Source: Stanieria sp. NIES-3757 (GTDB lineage: Bacteria > Cyanobacteriota > Cyanobacteriia > Cyanobacteriales > Xenococcaceae). From it: 64,000 nt of DNA. The stretch lies in NCBI GenBank assembly GCA_002355455.1, contig AP017375.1, positions 4,765,640-4,829,639 of the forward strand. The letters are read 5' to 3'. Shown here piece after piece: positions 1 to 9,098 of the stretch. Below the pieces are notes generated by a model. It was not told the DNA's origin. It worked only from the letters and a program-made list of their open reading frames with translations, and made no database searches. The position numbers and the translations under genes were made by a program. Positions within the stretch are counted from its first letter, which is position 1. Each line of letters opens with the position of its first letter.

Positions 1-213
1 GTAAAATAAATCTGCGGGAGCGACAACTAGCTCATAAAGCCCATTGTATAAAGGAAACAGCCCTCATACCTTTTTGATAATAGGATTGTTTGTGAAGGTA
101 AAAAGAGATCAATTCTTGAAGTACATCCTGGAAAAAGGCAATTGAGCCTAACCAGTTTTGATCATGTAATATAAAATACAAAAAAGAACGCTACAAATAA
201 AAGAGAGGAAATA
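1..213. other. Left flank without recognisable gene
   Basis: No convincing coding frame, RNA gene or repeat is seen before the left end of the IS630 element at 214. The TA at 212-213 is the presumed target dinucleotide copy of that insertion. Confidence 0.5.
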
Positions 214-1165
214 TAGCATTACGCAGTCAGATTAGGACATAATAGACAATGGAAAAAAGTAAAAAACTCAGAAACAAATGCCTTCTCCATACAGTTACGA
301 TTTAAGAGCCAAAGCTATTAACGCAGTTCATAGAGGTGAAAGAAAAACTCAGGTCTGTAACCTATTCAAAATTAGCCGAAATACATTAGATTTATGGCTA
401 AAAAGAGAGCAAGAGACAGGAGATTACAGCGCGAGCGCTGGCTATCAAAAGAGCCAAAATTGTAAGATAAAAGACCTCAATCGATTTAAAGAATTTGTTT
501 TGCAACACAATCAGAAAACACAGAAGCAAATAGCTCGACTCTGGGGCGAGAAAGTGACACAACAAAATGTAAGTAGGGCAATGAAAAAGCTAGGTATAAC
601 TAGAAAAAAAAACTTATGGGTATCGGGAGAGGGATGAAGAGCAAAGAAAACAATTTCTGGCTAAACTCAGTCAAATAGAAGCCAACAGTATTGTCTATGT
701 CGATGAGGCAGGATTTGACAACCGAGATGATTATGCCTATGGTTACAGTGCCAAAGGAGAAAGATGTTACGCACTTAGCTCAGGAAAACGAACCGAAAGA
801 ATTAGTTGGATTGCCGCTTTAAAATCAGGGAAACTTTTTGCTCCTTTAACCTACGAAGGTTGTTGTAATCATTATGTGTTTGAAACCTGGTTAGAACAAA
901 GTTTAATCCCACAATTGAAACCAGGAGATATTATTGTGATTGACAACGCTACCTTTCACAAAGGACAAACTATCAGAGAAGCAGTAGAAGCAGCACAATG
1001 TGAAATTTGGTATTTACCACCTTATTCGCCCGACTTAAATAAAATTGAACGCTGGTGGTCAGTATTGAAGACATGGATGAAACAAAGAATTCAAGACTTT
1101 GAAACTATTAGAGAGTGTGTCGATGCTGCTTTCAAACAATGTCCTAACGTCTATGCGTAACGCTA
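214..1165 (+). mobile_element. IS630-family insertion sequence (952 bp)
   Basis: The element is bounded by 27-bp imperfect inverted repeats at 214-240 and 1139-1165. Both read TAGC, then TTACGCA, then a variable stretch, then TTAGGACAT; about 20 of 27 positions agree. TA lies directly outside each end (212-213 and 1166-1167), as expected for IS630/Tc1-type insertion at TA. It carries one transposase split over two frames, whose stop codon falls inside the right repeat. The ends closely resemble those of a 103-bp MITE at 55043-55145. Confidence 0.85.
278..1160 (+). CDS. IS630-family transposase, two frames joined by +1 shift
   Basis: The first frame (278-637, 119 aa) starts MPSPYSYDLR and carries a helix-turn-helix DNA-binding region. 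The second frame is readable from about 612 to 1160 and holds the DDE catalytic domain: first Asp in YVDEAGFD, second Asp in VIDNATFHKG, and the Glu in LNKIERWWSVLK. Continuity needs a +1 shift near 604-612, where there is a run of nine A residues. Ribosomal or transcriptional slippage (loss of one A) would make the full protein of about 290 aa. A simple inactivating indel cannot be excluded. The rest of the frame is intact, so the element may still be active. Confidence 0.85.
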
Positions 1166-1189
1166 TATATAGATTAAGAAGAGTCGTGA

Positions 1190-1560
1190 GTGGAGTAATT
1201 AAAATAGAAATTTCAGAAACAGTTGATGAATTGAAAGAACTACTCAAATCAACTGAAAATCACTCTTATCAAAGAAAGAATACAGGCATTGTACTGGCTG
1301 AGAAGTGAGCAAGTAAAAACGATAGAAGCGATCTCGCGAAGCGAGGCACTGCACGAGGGGTTCACTCCCTACGGTCGCGATCGCTAATTGAGGAGGAAAA
1401 CATAGGATTACGGAATCAAGATGGTTGAGTAACGATATAACAAAAGGCATAACTGCTTTACTGGCAAAAGGGAAAAGCAGTGGCAAAAAAAGAAACTTAA
1501 TTCCTCGGTGGAAGAAAGTCTCAAGAAAGAATTCTCACTTACTTTTCAACGTTCCCCATC
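1190..1560 (+). pseudogene. Decayed IS630-type transposase N-terminus
   Basis: Pieces of a second transposase can be read in changing frames. They are an IKIEISETVDELKELLK stretch near 1199-1250, IKERIQALYWLRSEQ near 1268-1312, and RITESRWLSN followed by GITALLAKGKSSGKKRN near 1408-1500. These match the N-terminal and helix-turn-helix part of IS630-like transposases. The frame is broken at least twice, and a palindromic repeat sits at 1328-1384 between the second and third pieces. No catalytic domain follows. The alignment is from memory of the family. Confidence 0.65.
1328..1384. repeat. Cyanobacterial GC-rich palindromic repeat
   Basis: A GC-rich element begins GCGATCTCGCGAAGCGAGGC and ends with the HIP1 octamer GCGATCGC. 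It stands out from the AT-rich surroundings and interrupts the decayed transposase. Similar short palindromic repeats occur here at 49240-49290 and 49751-49790. Confidence 0.6.
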
Positions 1561-1670
1561 GCCCCTGCAAAAAATAAATAAAAGGTCAGGATTGATTGGG
1601 TTTCGCTCCAGAATCTAGTCTGACTCACCCCGTTCAATTGGATTGATGGTGTCTTAAAACCCCGAACATC

Positions 1671-2606
1671 TTAATTCTTTGGCGTGGTCAACTGTGGCTT
1701 GTCATTATTAGAATAGAAAAAATCGTTCATTGAGTAGCGAATTAACAATATCAGCCGATCCTGGCTTTCTGGAGCGACTCCCTTATGAAAAATTTTAGGA
1801 TCTTCAGCAAATCCAAAACCGGACTTACCAAATAGGTGGATGAATTTTTCTTTTCCATAAAAGTCGCTCAGGTCACTATCAGTGCGAAAACGCGAGGTGG
1901 CGAGTTTGTCTCGCCATTTTTTATGAGTATGACTTCCTCGAATAATGACGTGGGGGCCGCAAGACTTATCGACATCTGTAAGGTAAAAGAAAAATCTAAG
2001 AGCTCGATAGTCGTCTATGTCATAGTGAAAGACTTGACCAGCACGTTTGAAATCATAGGGAGGAGCATCCGCATGGCTCCACCATAGTCTGGCTCCCATA
2101 TAGATAGGAGTAACCTGCAAATAGTCGGTCGCTATTTTAAGAAGTTTAGGATCGTTAATGATTGCTTGGATAGTTGGACAGTCCTGAAAAGTATTGTCGT
2201 AGCGACTTCGAGAGAATTTATTTGAATAAAACCCATCGACGGAGAGACTGATGCCAGTTTTTATATCTTTCGGTCCGTCATGGTCAGGAAAGCAATCTAC
2301 CTGTTTAATAAAATTGAGTATGTTCTCGACGTTTTGTTGAGATAATTCAATACCAGGAGCAAAGCCGTCTTTACGGAGGCGTTTAACGATTTCATTAGGA
2401 TTAAGGTTTGGAAAGAGGGAATCTTGCTCAGGCTGACTTGCGGGTAAGCTTTTAAAGTTTTTAGATTTGTCCAACAGATATAATGAGATCGCTAGATTGC
2501 TTGTTGTGTTAAATCGAGAGAAGATATACATTAGAAACCATTGGAGATGGTTAAAACGATTGTTACTAAAAACTTTAAACCGAATTAAAGAGAGCATCGT
2601 TGACAT
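1671..2606 (-). CDS. PhyH-family Fe(II)/2-oxoglutarate dioxygenase
   Basis: This 311-aa protein has the facial-triad signature of the phytanoyl-CoA dioxygenase superfamily: H194-Y-D196 (FHYDIDDY) and distal H274 (IFHKGVAP), with a likely 2-oxoglutarate-binding Arg at R284. Such enzymes hydroxylate or otherwise oxidise small molecules, lipids or sugars using O2, Fe(II) and 2-oxoglutarate. The first 50 or so residues are poorly conserved, so the true start could be later. It is the last gene of the minus-strand glycan locus, following the aldo/keto reductase and a second PhyH enzyme, so oxidation of a glycan or lipid carrier is a reasonable guess. The substrate is unknown. Confidence 0.8.
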   Translation of the reverse strand: MSTMLSLIRFKVFSNNRFNHLQWFLMYIFSRFNTTSNLAISLYLLDKSKNFKSLPASQPEQDSLFPNLNPNEIVKRLRKDGFAPGIELSQQNVENILNFIKQVDCFPDHDGPKDIKTGISLSVDGFYSNKFSRSRYDNTFQDCPTIQAIINDPKLLKIATDYLQVTPIYMGARLWWSHADAPPYDFKRAGQVFHYDIDDYRALRFFFYLTDVDKSCGPHVIIRGSHTHKKWRDKLATSRFRTDSDLSDFYGKEKFIHLFGKSGFGFAEDPKIFHKGVAPESQDRLILLIRYSMNDFFYSNNDKPQLTTPKN

Positions 2607-2677
2607 TTAAGGACTAGTGGAATTTAAATATCAGAGTGGTTAGGAAATAAAAAAGAGTGAGTAAATTTTAATTGAAT

Positions 2678-3685
2678 CTATCCTACAAATAGCTTTTTGA
2701 TTTTCCCTATAACCTTCTGTTTGAATTGTGAACGAAACTGAGTTCTCTGGAGTTCTTGACGAACTTTTTCCAAAGCAATATGAGTTTCTCGCTCCAAAGG
2801 ATGTAATTCCAATGCTTGTATTGCATTCTGATATTCTGTGATATCTTTTCCACCAAGCACAATTGAGTGAGTTGTCTCAAAATCAAGGAGATACCGTAGA
2901 GCTAGAGCTACCATTGAAGATGATTCTGGAATGTATTTTTCAAAAACAGCGTATTGCTCAGTTTTTAAATTACTCATTGAAAATCGACGGATATCCTCCT
3001 GAGAAAAAGAGGGTCGGCGATGAAAGTACTTGCCAGAAAGCAGTCCTCCTTGCAATGCTCCTCGGATCAAAGTGCCAAGGTTATGCTCTTTAACCAAATC
3101 AAGAATCTTAGTTGGATAAGCCATTAGAGATTGTGAAAACATCACTACATCCACAGCATTTTTTTCGACTAGTTGTCTTAAAATAGCGTCATTATTAGTC
3201 GAAATTCCATAAAACCGAAGCTTTCCCTCCTGTTTTAAATTTTCCAAAACTTCTCTACCTTCATCAACAAGAGCTTGATTTGGAGGAGTGTGATAAAGAT
3301 AGATATCTACATAATCAGTTTGTAAACGTTTTAAGCTGTCTTCAAGACAAGTTCGGATGACATTAGGATGCGAGTTGACGACACGCTCATTTTGCTCTCC
3401 TCGTCTCAAGCCAAACTTAGTGCTTAATATCCATCGATCTCTTCTGCCCCGAATAGCTTCTCCAATACGACGTTCTCCTTCTCCTGCTCCATAAATTTCT
3501 GCTGAATCTATTAAGTTAATTCCCAAATCTTCACAGGCACGGATTAAATTAATAGCTTTGTCGTATCCTATGTCTGGATAACCGTCGTCTTTTCCATCCA
3601 AAACCAAAGGACCACTTAACTGCCAAGTACCAATTGCGATCGCAGAAACCTTCAGATTAGTTCGTCCCAATAAACGATATTCCAT
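2678..3685 (-). CDS. Aldo/keto reductase
   Basis: This 335-aa NAD(P)H-dependent oxidoreductase has the TIM-barrel AKR catalytic tetrad D60, Y65 (IDSAEIYGAGEGERRIG), K90 (LSTKFG) and H132 (YLYHTPP). The closest type is the AKR11/12-like group found in sugar-modification clusters. It starts 1 nt after the stop codon of the upstream dioxygenase gene (3687-4496), so the two are almost certainly co-translated. It probably reduces a carbonyl, perhaps a keto-sugar, made by the neighbouring oxidases; this is inferred from context only. Confidence 0.85.
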   Translation of the reverse strand: MEYRLLGRTNLKVSAIAIGTWQLSGPLVLDGKDDGYPDIGYDKAINLIRACEDLGINLIDSAEIYGAGEGERRIGEAIRGRRDRWILSTKFGLRRGEQNERVVNSHPNVIRTCLEDSLKRLQTDYVDIYLYHTPPNQALVDEGREVLENLKQEGKLRFYGISTNNDAILRQLVEKNAVDVVMFSQSLMAYPTKILDLVKEHNLGTLIRGALQGGLLSGKYFHRRPSFSQEDIRRFSMSNLKTEQYAVFEKYIPESSSMVALALRYLLDFETTHSIVLGGKDITEYQNAIQALELHPLERETHIALEKVRQELQRTQFRSQFKQKVIGKIKKLFVG

Positions 3686-3686
3686 A

Positions 3687-4496
3687 TTAATAAGTTCCTG
3701 CTGAATTTGATGAACCCTTGATTAATTTACGAGCCCAACGTTTGAGCTTGCCATCTATTCTCATGCTGTACTTTAAACGGTTAGTTAAACTTTTTGAACC
3801 TCGATAGGTTTCGACAAACTCTGGACATGACTTACCATCGCGAGCAACTACAAAGTATGGTGGCTCAAGAAAAGGGTCATAGTAGTCTAAAGACATATAC
3901 TCCAGAACATAAGCCCAGCGTGGGTGCTGTGTTACATTTGGTGTTGTGCTGTGCAATGTAAAAGATGAAAAGATAACCACATCTCCCGGTTCTGCTTCAA
4001 TCAAAACTGGATTTTCTGGAACCCCATCGTAGACCTGCTCGTTCCCAACTTTTTTATGAGGTAAGATTTTTTTGTGGCTTCCTGGTTGTAGATGAAGCCC
4101 ACCATTATCAGCAGTCATCTCAGTGAGAGCAACCCAGAATTGATAATGACCATCTTTTAACTTATTGTAACCATTGTCCTGATGCCAAGGAAAGGTATCT
4201 GCTCCAGGTCCTTTAGCAACTGCTTGATCGTGACGCATCCAAATATCAGGACCGATCAGTTCTTTGAGGATATCGATAATTTTTTGTTGAGAAGCGAACT
4301 TTTGCAATTCTTTACTATATAGAAATACTCTACTGTAAAAAGTCATCGCTCCTTTGGTCAAACGATCTTTATTATTTGGATGGGGAGTAGATTTAATAGT
4401 ATCTAAAAGGATTTCAGCTTCTTGTTGGGAAAAGAACTTTTTAAGAACAATAAAGCCATTTTCATCAAATTCTTGTTTTAAAGTATGCTCAGTCAT
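3687..4496 (-). CDS. PhyH-family Fe(II)/2-oxoglutarate dioxygenase
   Basis: This 269-aa protein is a typical phytanoyl-CoA dioxygenase-like enzyme. The metal triad is H105-Q-D107 (PWHQDNGY) and H182 (TLHSTTPN), with R193 as the probable 2-oxoglutarate ligand. It is more canonical than the PhyH protein at 1671-2606 and only distantly related to it. It lies between a GT4 gene upstream and the aldo/keto reductase downstream with a 1-nt gap, in one transcription unit. The function is likely oxidative tailoring; the substrate is not predictable. Confidence 0.85.
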   Translation of the reverse strand: MTEHTLKQEFDENGFIVLKKFFSQQEAEILLDTIKSTPHPNNKDRLTKGAMTFYSRVFLYSKELQKFASQQKIIDILKELIGPDIWMRHDQAVAKGPGADTFPWHQDNGYNKLKDGHYQFWVALTEMTADNGGLHLQPGSHKKILPHKKVGNEQVYDGVPENPVLIEAEPGDVVIFSSFTLHSTTPNVTQHPRWAYVLEYMSLDYYDPFLEPPYFVVARDGKSCPEFVETYRGSKSLTNRLKYSMRIDGKLKRWARKLIKGSSNSAGTY

Positions 4497-4563
4497 AAAA
4501 AAATTACTTAAGTTATTAGTAAACTGTATGGAATTTTGGATTTTGTTAAAGAAGTTATCTCAA

Positions 4564-5799
4564 CTATGTACTATTGAAGACGATTTCTTGGTAGGTTTGA
4601 GCGAACATGAGAGCTTTTGTTTCCCAAGTATAAAATTGTTTTACATGGTTTTGACCTAACTGCCCCAATTTCATCCGTAAATCTGGGTCTTGTGCTAGGC
4701 GAGTCATTACTTTAGCCATTTCTGTTATGGCTTGCTCAGGTGTCTGAGCAGGTATTTTAAAGCCTGTTTTTTCTGTTACCTGGATTGCGGGTCCTCCCAA
4801 ATCTAGACAGATTACTGGACAACCTGCTGCCATAGACTCTAGACAAATAAAACCACCTGATTCATGTAAACTTGGATGAACCAATGCTAGACAGTTACCG
4901 AGCTTCTGAAGCAGATCAATACGGGGCATCTCGTTTAAAAATTTGACCTGAGAAGTAATTCCTAAATCATTGGCAAGTGATTGGAGTGTCTCTCGTTCGG
5001 CGCCCTTTCCTACAATCCAATATTCGGAATTTGCAGGCAGTGATGCCTGGGCAAACGCTCGTAATCCCAAGTAAAATCCTTTCCAGTGCAGAAAGCGACC
5101 AATGCTGATGAACCGCACAGGTATCTGGTCTAATAGTGGATACTGAGTTAATTGTCTTACTTCCTCTTCTGACAATCCTACCTGAGAGAGAAGTTGAACA
5201 TTTTTGCAGCCTATTGCTGACAATCTTTGAGCAGTTTCTTCAGTAGTTGCATAAGCTATACTACTACGGTAAGCAGTGAGACGAACAAAGACATCTTGTT
5301 CTCCGAAATAGCGTAACCAGTTTCGCAGAGTTTCATAAATTTTGCCACGTAGACCAAAATCTTTCCAAAAAGTTTTAGGTGCTGACTCTCCTCCGCCCAC
5401 CGGTCCCCAAATAAAAGGAATGGGTAACAATGTCAAGAAACTGGGAGATGAATATCTAACGTAAGTAACATGATGAATAAGATCTAACTCAACCTCATTG
5501 TGTAGCTGACGAGCGACAAAATAAGCTTTGATTTGCCAGAGATAATAATGCAAATGTACTGTTTGCAAGTTACGCTTCCACCAATAAGCTCCAGGTAAAT
5601 CAAAGTAAATAAAATTGAGTCCAGTAATAGGATTTTTAGCAAGCTCTGCTTCGATCATTGGGCGATTATCCACTCGCGTAAGCACCCATATTTTGTGATG
5701 CTTTGCCAATTCTCTGGTAAGGTTCCAACCAACTCCAGGTTCGGAACCCATTCCCGGTCTGCAAGAATAAGCAGAGATGAGTACTTTTAGGCATTTCAT
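4564..5799 (-). CDS. GT4 glycosyltransferase (GT-a copy 1)
   Basis: This 411-aa retaining glycosyltransferase has a GT-B fold. The N-terminal domain carries the ISAYSCRPGMGSEPGVGWN loop, and the C-terminal nucleotide-sugar domain carries HPSLHESGGFICLE, a good E-x7-E motif, followed by AAGCPVICLD. It overlaps the upstream gene (5796-6980) by 4 nt (ATGA), indicating translational coupling. It is a clear paralogue of the protein at 24869-26128, alignable over the whole length. It acts at the cytoplasmic membrane face to extend the glycan; donor and acceptor are unknown. Confidence 0.88.
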   Translation of the reverse strand: MKCLKVLISAYSCRPGMGSEPGVGWNLTRELAKHHKIWVLTRVDNRPMIEAELAKNPITGLNFIYFDLPGAYWWKRNLQTVHLHYYLWQIKAYFVARQLHNEVELDLIHHVTYVRYSSPSFLTLLPIPFIWGPVGGGESAPKTFWKDFGLRGKIYETLRNWLRYFGEQDVFVRLTAYRSSIAYATTEETAQRLSAIGCKNVQLLSQVGLSEEEVRQLTQYPLLDQIPVRFISIGRFLHWKGFYLGLRAFAQASLPANSEYWIVGKGAERETLQSLANDLGITSQVKFLNEMPRIDLLQKLGNCLALVHPSLHESGGFICLESMAAGCPVICLDLGGPAIQVTEKTGFKIPAQTPEQAITEMAKVMTRLAQDPDLRMKLGQLGQNHVKQFYTWETKALMFAQTYQEIVFNST

Positions 5800-6980
5800 A
5801 CCACCACCTCATTTGTAGTTCTTTGTTTGATGACAAAAGAGGTAACCTGCTTTAAAAACTGTGCTGCTACTTCTGGTGTATATTGTTCCATCAATTGCTT
5901 TGCTTTATCTCCCATGACATTTGCTAAATCAGGATTTTCTATCAAACAAAACATCAAATCTGCTAATTTTTCAGGTTCATAGGGATCAAAGCTATAGCCA
6001 TTTTCCCCTTCAGTTACTAACTCCGAAGCACCCGCCCATTTAGAACAAAGAACTGGTTTACCCATCACCATTGCTTCGAGTATCACCATACCCCAAGTAT
6101 CTTCTAAGGTAGGAAGAACAAACACATCAGCTTTGGCAAAATAAATACCCAATTTCTCATAGTCTACTTTTCCGAGCCATTGTACCCGCTCGCTTAATCC
6201 TTTTTCCTGAGTATAAGTTTCCAATTCTGCTCGTTGCTCCCCATCTCCAACAATCAGTAACGTATAGCGATCGCATCCACGTTTTTGCAAAATGTTACAA
6301 GCTTCTAAGAGCAAATTTAGACCTTTTCTAGTAGTGATAGTACCAACAAAAAGAAAAATAGGGTGTTGATATTGAGATAAAGGTAGTTGAACTAATTGTT
6401 GTTCTCTTAACATTGAGACAGCATCAGGAACTTCGTAAGGATAAGCAAATACGCAATGCAAATCAGCGTTAAGGATTTTAGTCAGATACTCTTTACCCGC
6501 GTGACTGTTTGTAATACAAGCATCTGAGAACCGAACCATGAGTCGTCGAATAAATAAACGCCAAAAAGAATTACGATAGTCTACTCCAGGTGAGCTGCCT
6601 TCATAGGCAATAACAACTCTCCACTTACCTAAAGGTTTGAACAGCAATGCCAGAATTGTCCAAATCCCAAAAGAATTAGAAAAAATAACGTGAGGTTTAA
6701 AATGAAAAAGTCGATTGACAAGATTTAAAGGTAAGTAGGTAAAGTTAGTGCCATAGCTCTTGGTATCTTTGAAGATTGGTATGATTTTTCTCTTTCCAAC
6801 AATCTCAACTTTAAAAGAATCTTCAAACCCTGGAGCATAACCCTGCCAGTTAGCAGCAAATGCGGTCATTTGTGGAAAAAGTTGTGCCAAGTAGCTGAGA
6901 GTGGGATGCCAGTAATAAAAAGCAGATGTTAACAACCAGGCAATGCGTGTCTCATCTATACGATTGCTTTGTTTCTTCAT
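5796..6980 (-). CDS. GT4 glycosyltransferase (GT-b copy 1)
   Basis: This 394-aa GT-B-fold glycosyltransferase has FVGTITTRKGLNLLLEA at the start of the C-terminal domain and PTLEDTWGMVILEAM as the sugar-nucleotide motif. The first acidic residue of E-x7-E is Asp here, and the same change occurs in its paralogue at 27288-28433. It sits between the beta-helix lipoprotein gene upstream and GT-a downstream (4-nt overlap), repeating the gene set seen around 21.8-28.4 kb. It probably adds a sugar to the lipid-linked glycan. Confidence 0.87.
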   Translation of the reverse strand: MKKQSNRIDETRIAWLLTSAFYYWHPTLSYLAQLFPQMTAFAANWQGYAPGFEDSFKVEIVGKRKIIPIFKDTKSYGTNFTYLPLNLVNRLFHFKPHVIFSNSFGIWTILALLFKPLGKWRVVIAYEGSSPGVDYRNSFWRLFIRRLMVRFSDACITNSHAGKEYLTKILNADLHCVFAYPYEVPDAVSMLREQQLVQLPLSQYQHPIFLFVGTITTRKGLNLLLEACNILQKRGCDRYTLLIVGDGEQRAELETYTQEKGLSERVQWLGKVDYEKLGIYFAKADVFVLPTLEDTWGMVILEAMVMGKPVLCSKWAGASELVTEGENGYSFDPYEPEKLADLMFCLIENPDLANVMGDKAKQLMEQYTPEVAAQFLKQVTSFVIKQRTTNEVVV

Positions 6981-7038
6981 TAAAAGTGAAAATATATTGT
7001 TGTTTTATAATTAATTGGCACTGTCTTGCTCATTTTTA

Positions 7039-8985
7039 TCAGTAACCGAGATAAGGAAACAATCTTCCACCATCTCGTCGATCAGGATTAACCAAGTCGT
7101 TAATCATACCATCTTTAATTTCTCTAACAAAAACTGGGTATACTGTTGCTGTTGGCAAAAAAGAACGAGTTAAAATCGACATTTTGGATTCGTCATTAAT
7201 ATATTGAGCTTGGGGAGGATTTGTATCTGGAATGCTTTGATTAATATAAATAAACCCTCCCAAAACTTCAGTCGAGCTATTATTTTTTGTTTCAATAATT
7301 GTTCCTGGATTTTCAGTTTTTAGCCCTAATATCCATAGCCGACCGCTGTCGTTTAAAATTTTTGCTTCTGAATCTGGAGGAGTAGCTTCAACATTCAGGC
7401 TTCTAGCCCAAGCATTTTGATTATGTATTTTAATTAGCCCCGAAACGATATCTTCAAAAAAGACATCGCCAGTTCCTGCTTTTGTATTGCTGTACGATCT
7501 TAGCTCAGAGTGTGCTATTACAAGAGTACGTTTAGAATTATGCTCAACACTAGCTTTTTCAAAGCGTTCGAGAAAAACAATAGGCTCATCCCCATCCTGT
7601 AAACGAAACATTGGATCTATAGATTCGTCGGAAAAAAAGGCTCTCATTCCGATAATTTGTTTGACACTTCCGCGAATCAAAATTGGTCGGTCTATATGAT
7701 AAGTTCCATTGGGCAAAAAAACTGTTTTTACCCCTGGAGTATCAATTGCAGCCTGAATGTCAGTTCCAGAATTGCCCTTAACGATAGCTACATTATTAAC
7801 ATCGTATTTTAAAGATGGGGTTTCTTGAACTGGTAGGTTCAAAGTTTTTGTTTGTCTTGAAAAACCTCGTAATGCTTGTCCACAATGCCACTCATCTATA
7901 TTGCCTTGCAGAGTTTCAATATCTCCTGTATCACAATTGTAGACTTGAGCCGTATTCTGATAACCCTTCTGTTTGATGTCTGAAAGGAATACATTGATTG
8001 TTTTTTTCTCCCCAGGAGTTGCCCCAATATAATCTCGATATTTGGTTTCAATAGCTGTCATTGGAGTTTCACTATTTGTTCCTTCTAACTCAGCCTCAAT
8101 CAACGCAAGTGTGGCACTATGATCGCGAACTTTAATCGCTGGTACTTTATTGAAGCTTTTTAGATTACGAATCGTAAGAACCTGCATAAATTGCTCGATT
8201 CCTAACTGATTTTGTTCTTTTAATGTAATGTTTTCCATGTGAACAGAGTTGGTTTTACCGCCTCCAACTAAAATTCCTCTATCAAAACCTTGAACATAAA
8301 CATTTTTAATTAGTAAAGGACCAAGTTCTACGGCAGTTAAATCAAGACCATCAGCTCCTTGACCATCACCAGAAATAATAGAAACATTAAATAAACCGCC
8401 TCCATTGTTGGAGTTAAATTTGACTCCAACCGCATTTTTATTTCCTTTACCTGTATTAATTGTTAAATTTTCAATTGTGTTACGAAATGCATTGGCTCTA
8501 TTAAACTTAGTATCAAGAATTGGCTTGCTTTTGCCATTAGAAAAACTGGGAAGATTATCTTTAAGTTTAATAATTGTTTCTTTCTGACTTTGACCCATTA
8601 AAGTCGTACGTTTATAGTATAATCCGGCATGGAAACCTTTAGGCCACTCAATTGTATCACTTACTAAATAAGTTCCTTTAGGGATATAAATAATTTTGCC
8701 TTGGTTAGCTATTTCATCCCTTTCAATTGCTTTTTTAAAAGCCTCGGTATCATCAGTTATTCCGTCACCTTTAGCGCCATAATTTTTAATATTAACAACA
8801 CCTCCTTCTTCTTCTGATAATGACGTAAAAGTTTGATTTTTTGCTGGTGAAGTTGATGAAATTTTGTCGGTAATTTTAGATTTTTCTGTATTAATTAAAG
8901 GCTCTGTTTTTGATATTTCTCCAGTGAGAGCACAGGAAGAAATAATAAATAATCCCCAAAATAATAATATTTTTTGATAAATCAT
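7039..8985 (-). CDS. Beta-helix surface lipoprotein (pectate_lyase_3 type), copy 1
   Basis: This 648-aa protein starts with a hydrophobic signal and a lipobox (LFIISSC, Cys18), so it is a predicted lipoprotein. After a Ser/Thr-rich linker comes the pectate_lyase_3/GH55-like start VVNIKNYGAKGDGITDDTEA, and a second half-repeat near residue 400 has GTDIQAAIDTPGVKTVFLP. These mark a twin right-handed beta-helix fold seen in polysaccharide lyases, glucanases and phage tailspikes. The C-terminus ends in LGY. Its paralogue at 21830-23737 has the same layout and a YVGY end. It likely binds, trims or epimerises the exported polysaccharide; catalytic residues cannot be assigned by eye. Confidence 0.82.
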   Translation of the reverse strand: MIYQKILLFWGLFIISSCALTGEISKTEPLINTEKSKITDKISSTSPAKNQTFTSLSEEEGGVVNIKNYGAKGDGITDDTEAFKKAIERDEIANQGKIIYIPKGTYLVSDTIEWPKGFHAGLYYKRTTLMGQSQKETIIKLKDNLPSFSNGKSKPILDTKFNRANAFRNTIENLTINTGKGNKNAVGVKFNSNNGGGLFNVSIISGDGQGADGLDLTAVELGPLLIKNVYVQGFDRGILVGGGKTNSVHMENITLKEQNQLGIEQFMQVLTIRNLKSFNKVPAIKVRDHSATLALIEAELEGTNSETPMTAIETKYRDYIGATPGEKKTINVFLSDIKQKGYQNTAQVYNCDTGDIETLQGNIDEWHCGQALRGFSRQTKTLNLPVQETPSLKYDVNNVAIVKGNSGTDIQAAIDTPGVKTVFLPNGTYHIDRPILIRGSVKQIIGMRAFFSDESIDPMFRLQDGDEPIVFLERFEKASVEHNSKRTLVIAHSELRSYSNTKAGTGDVFFEDIVSGLIKIHNQNAWARSLNVEATPPDSEAKILNDSGRLWILGLKTENPGTIIETKNNSSTEVLGGFIYINQSIPDTNPPQAQYINDESKMSILTRSFLPTATVYPVFVREIKDGMINDLVNPDRRDGGRLFPYLGY

Positions 8986-9098
8986 CTTCTATTTATTAAT
9001 GCAAAAAAATTATTTTTACTTATGCTATTTTGAACAATGGATTTCATGTCTTACCAATTAATAAACAGAAACTAAATCTCATAAGTTAATTGAGCTTT

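Noticed and set aside
1059-1486. Several short frames on both strands near the IS630 element
   Set aside because: They are shadows of the transposase or of its decayed relative and have no start signals or family pattern of their own.
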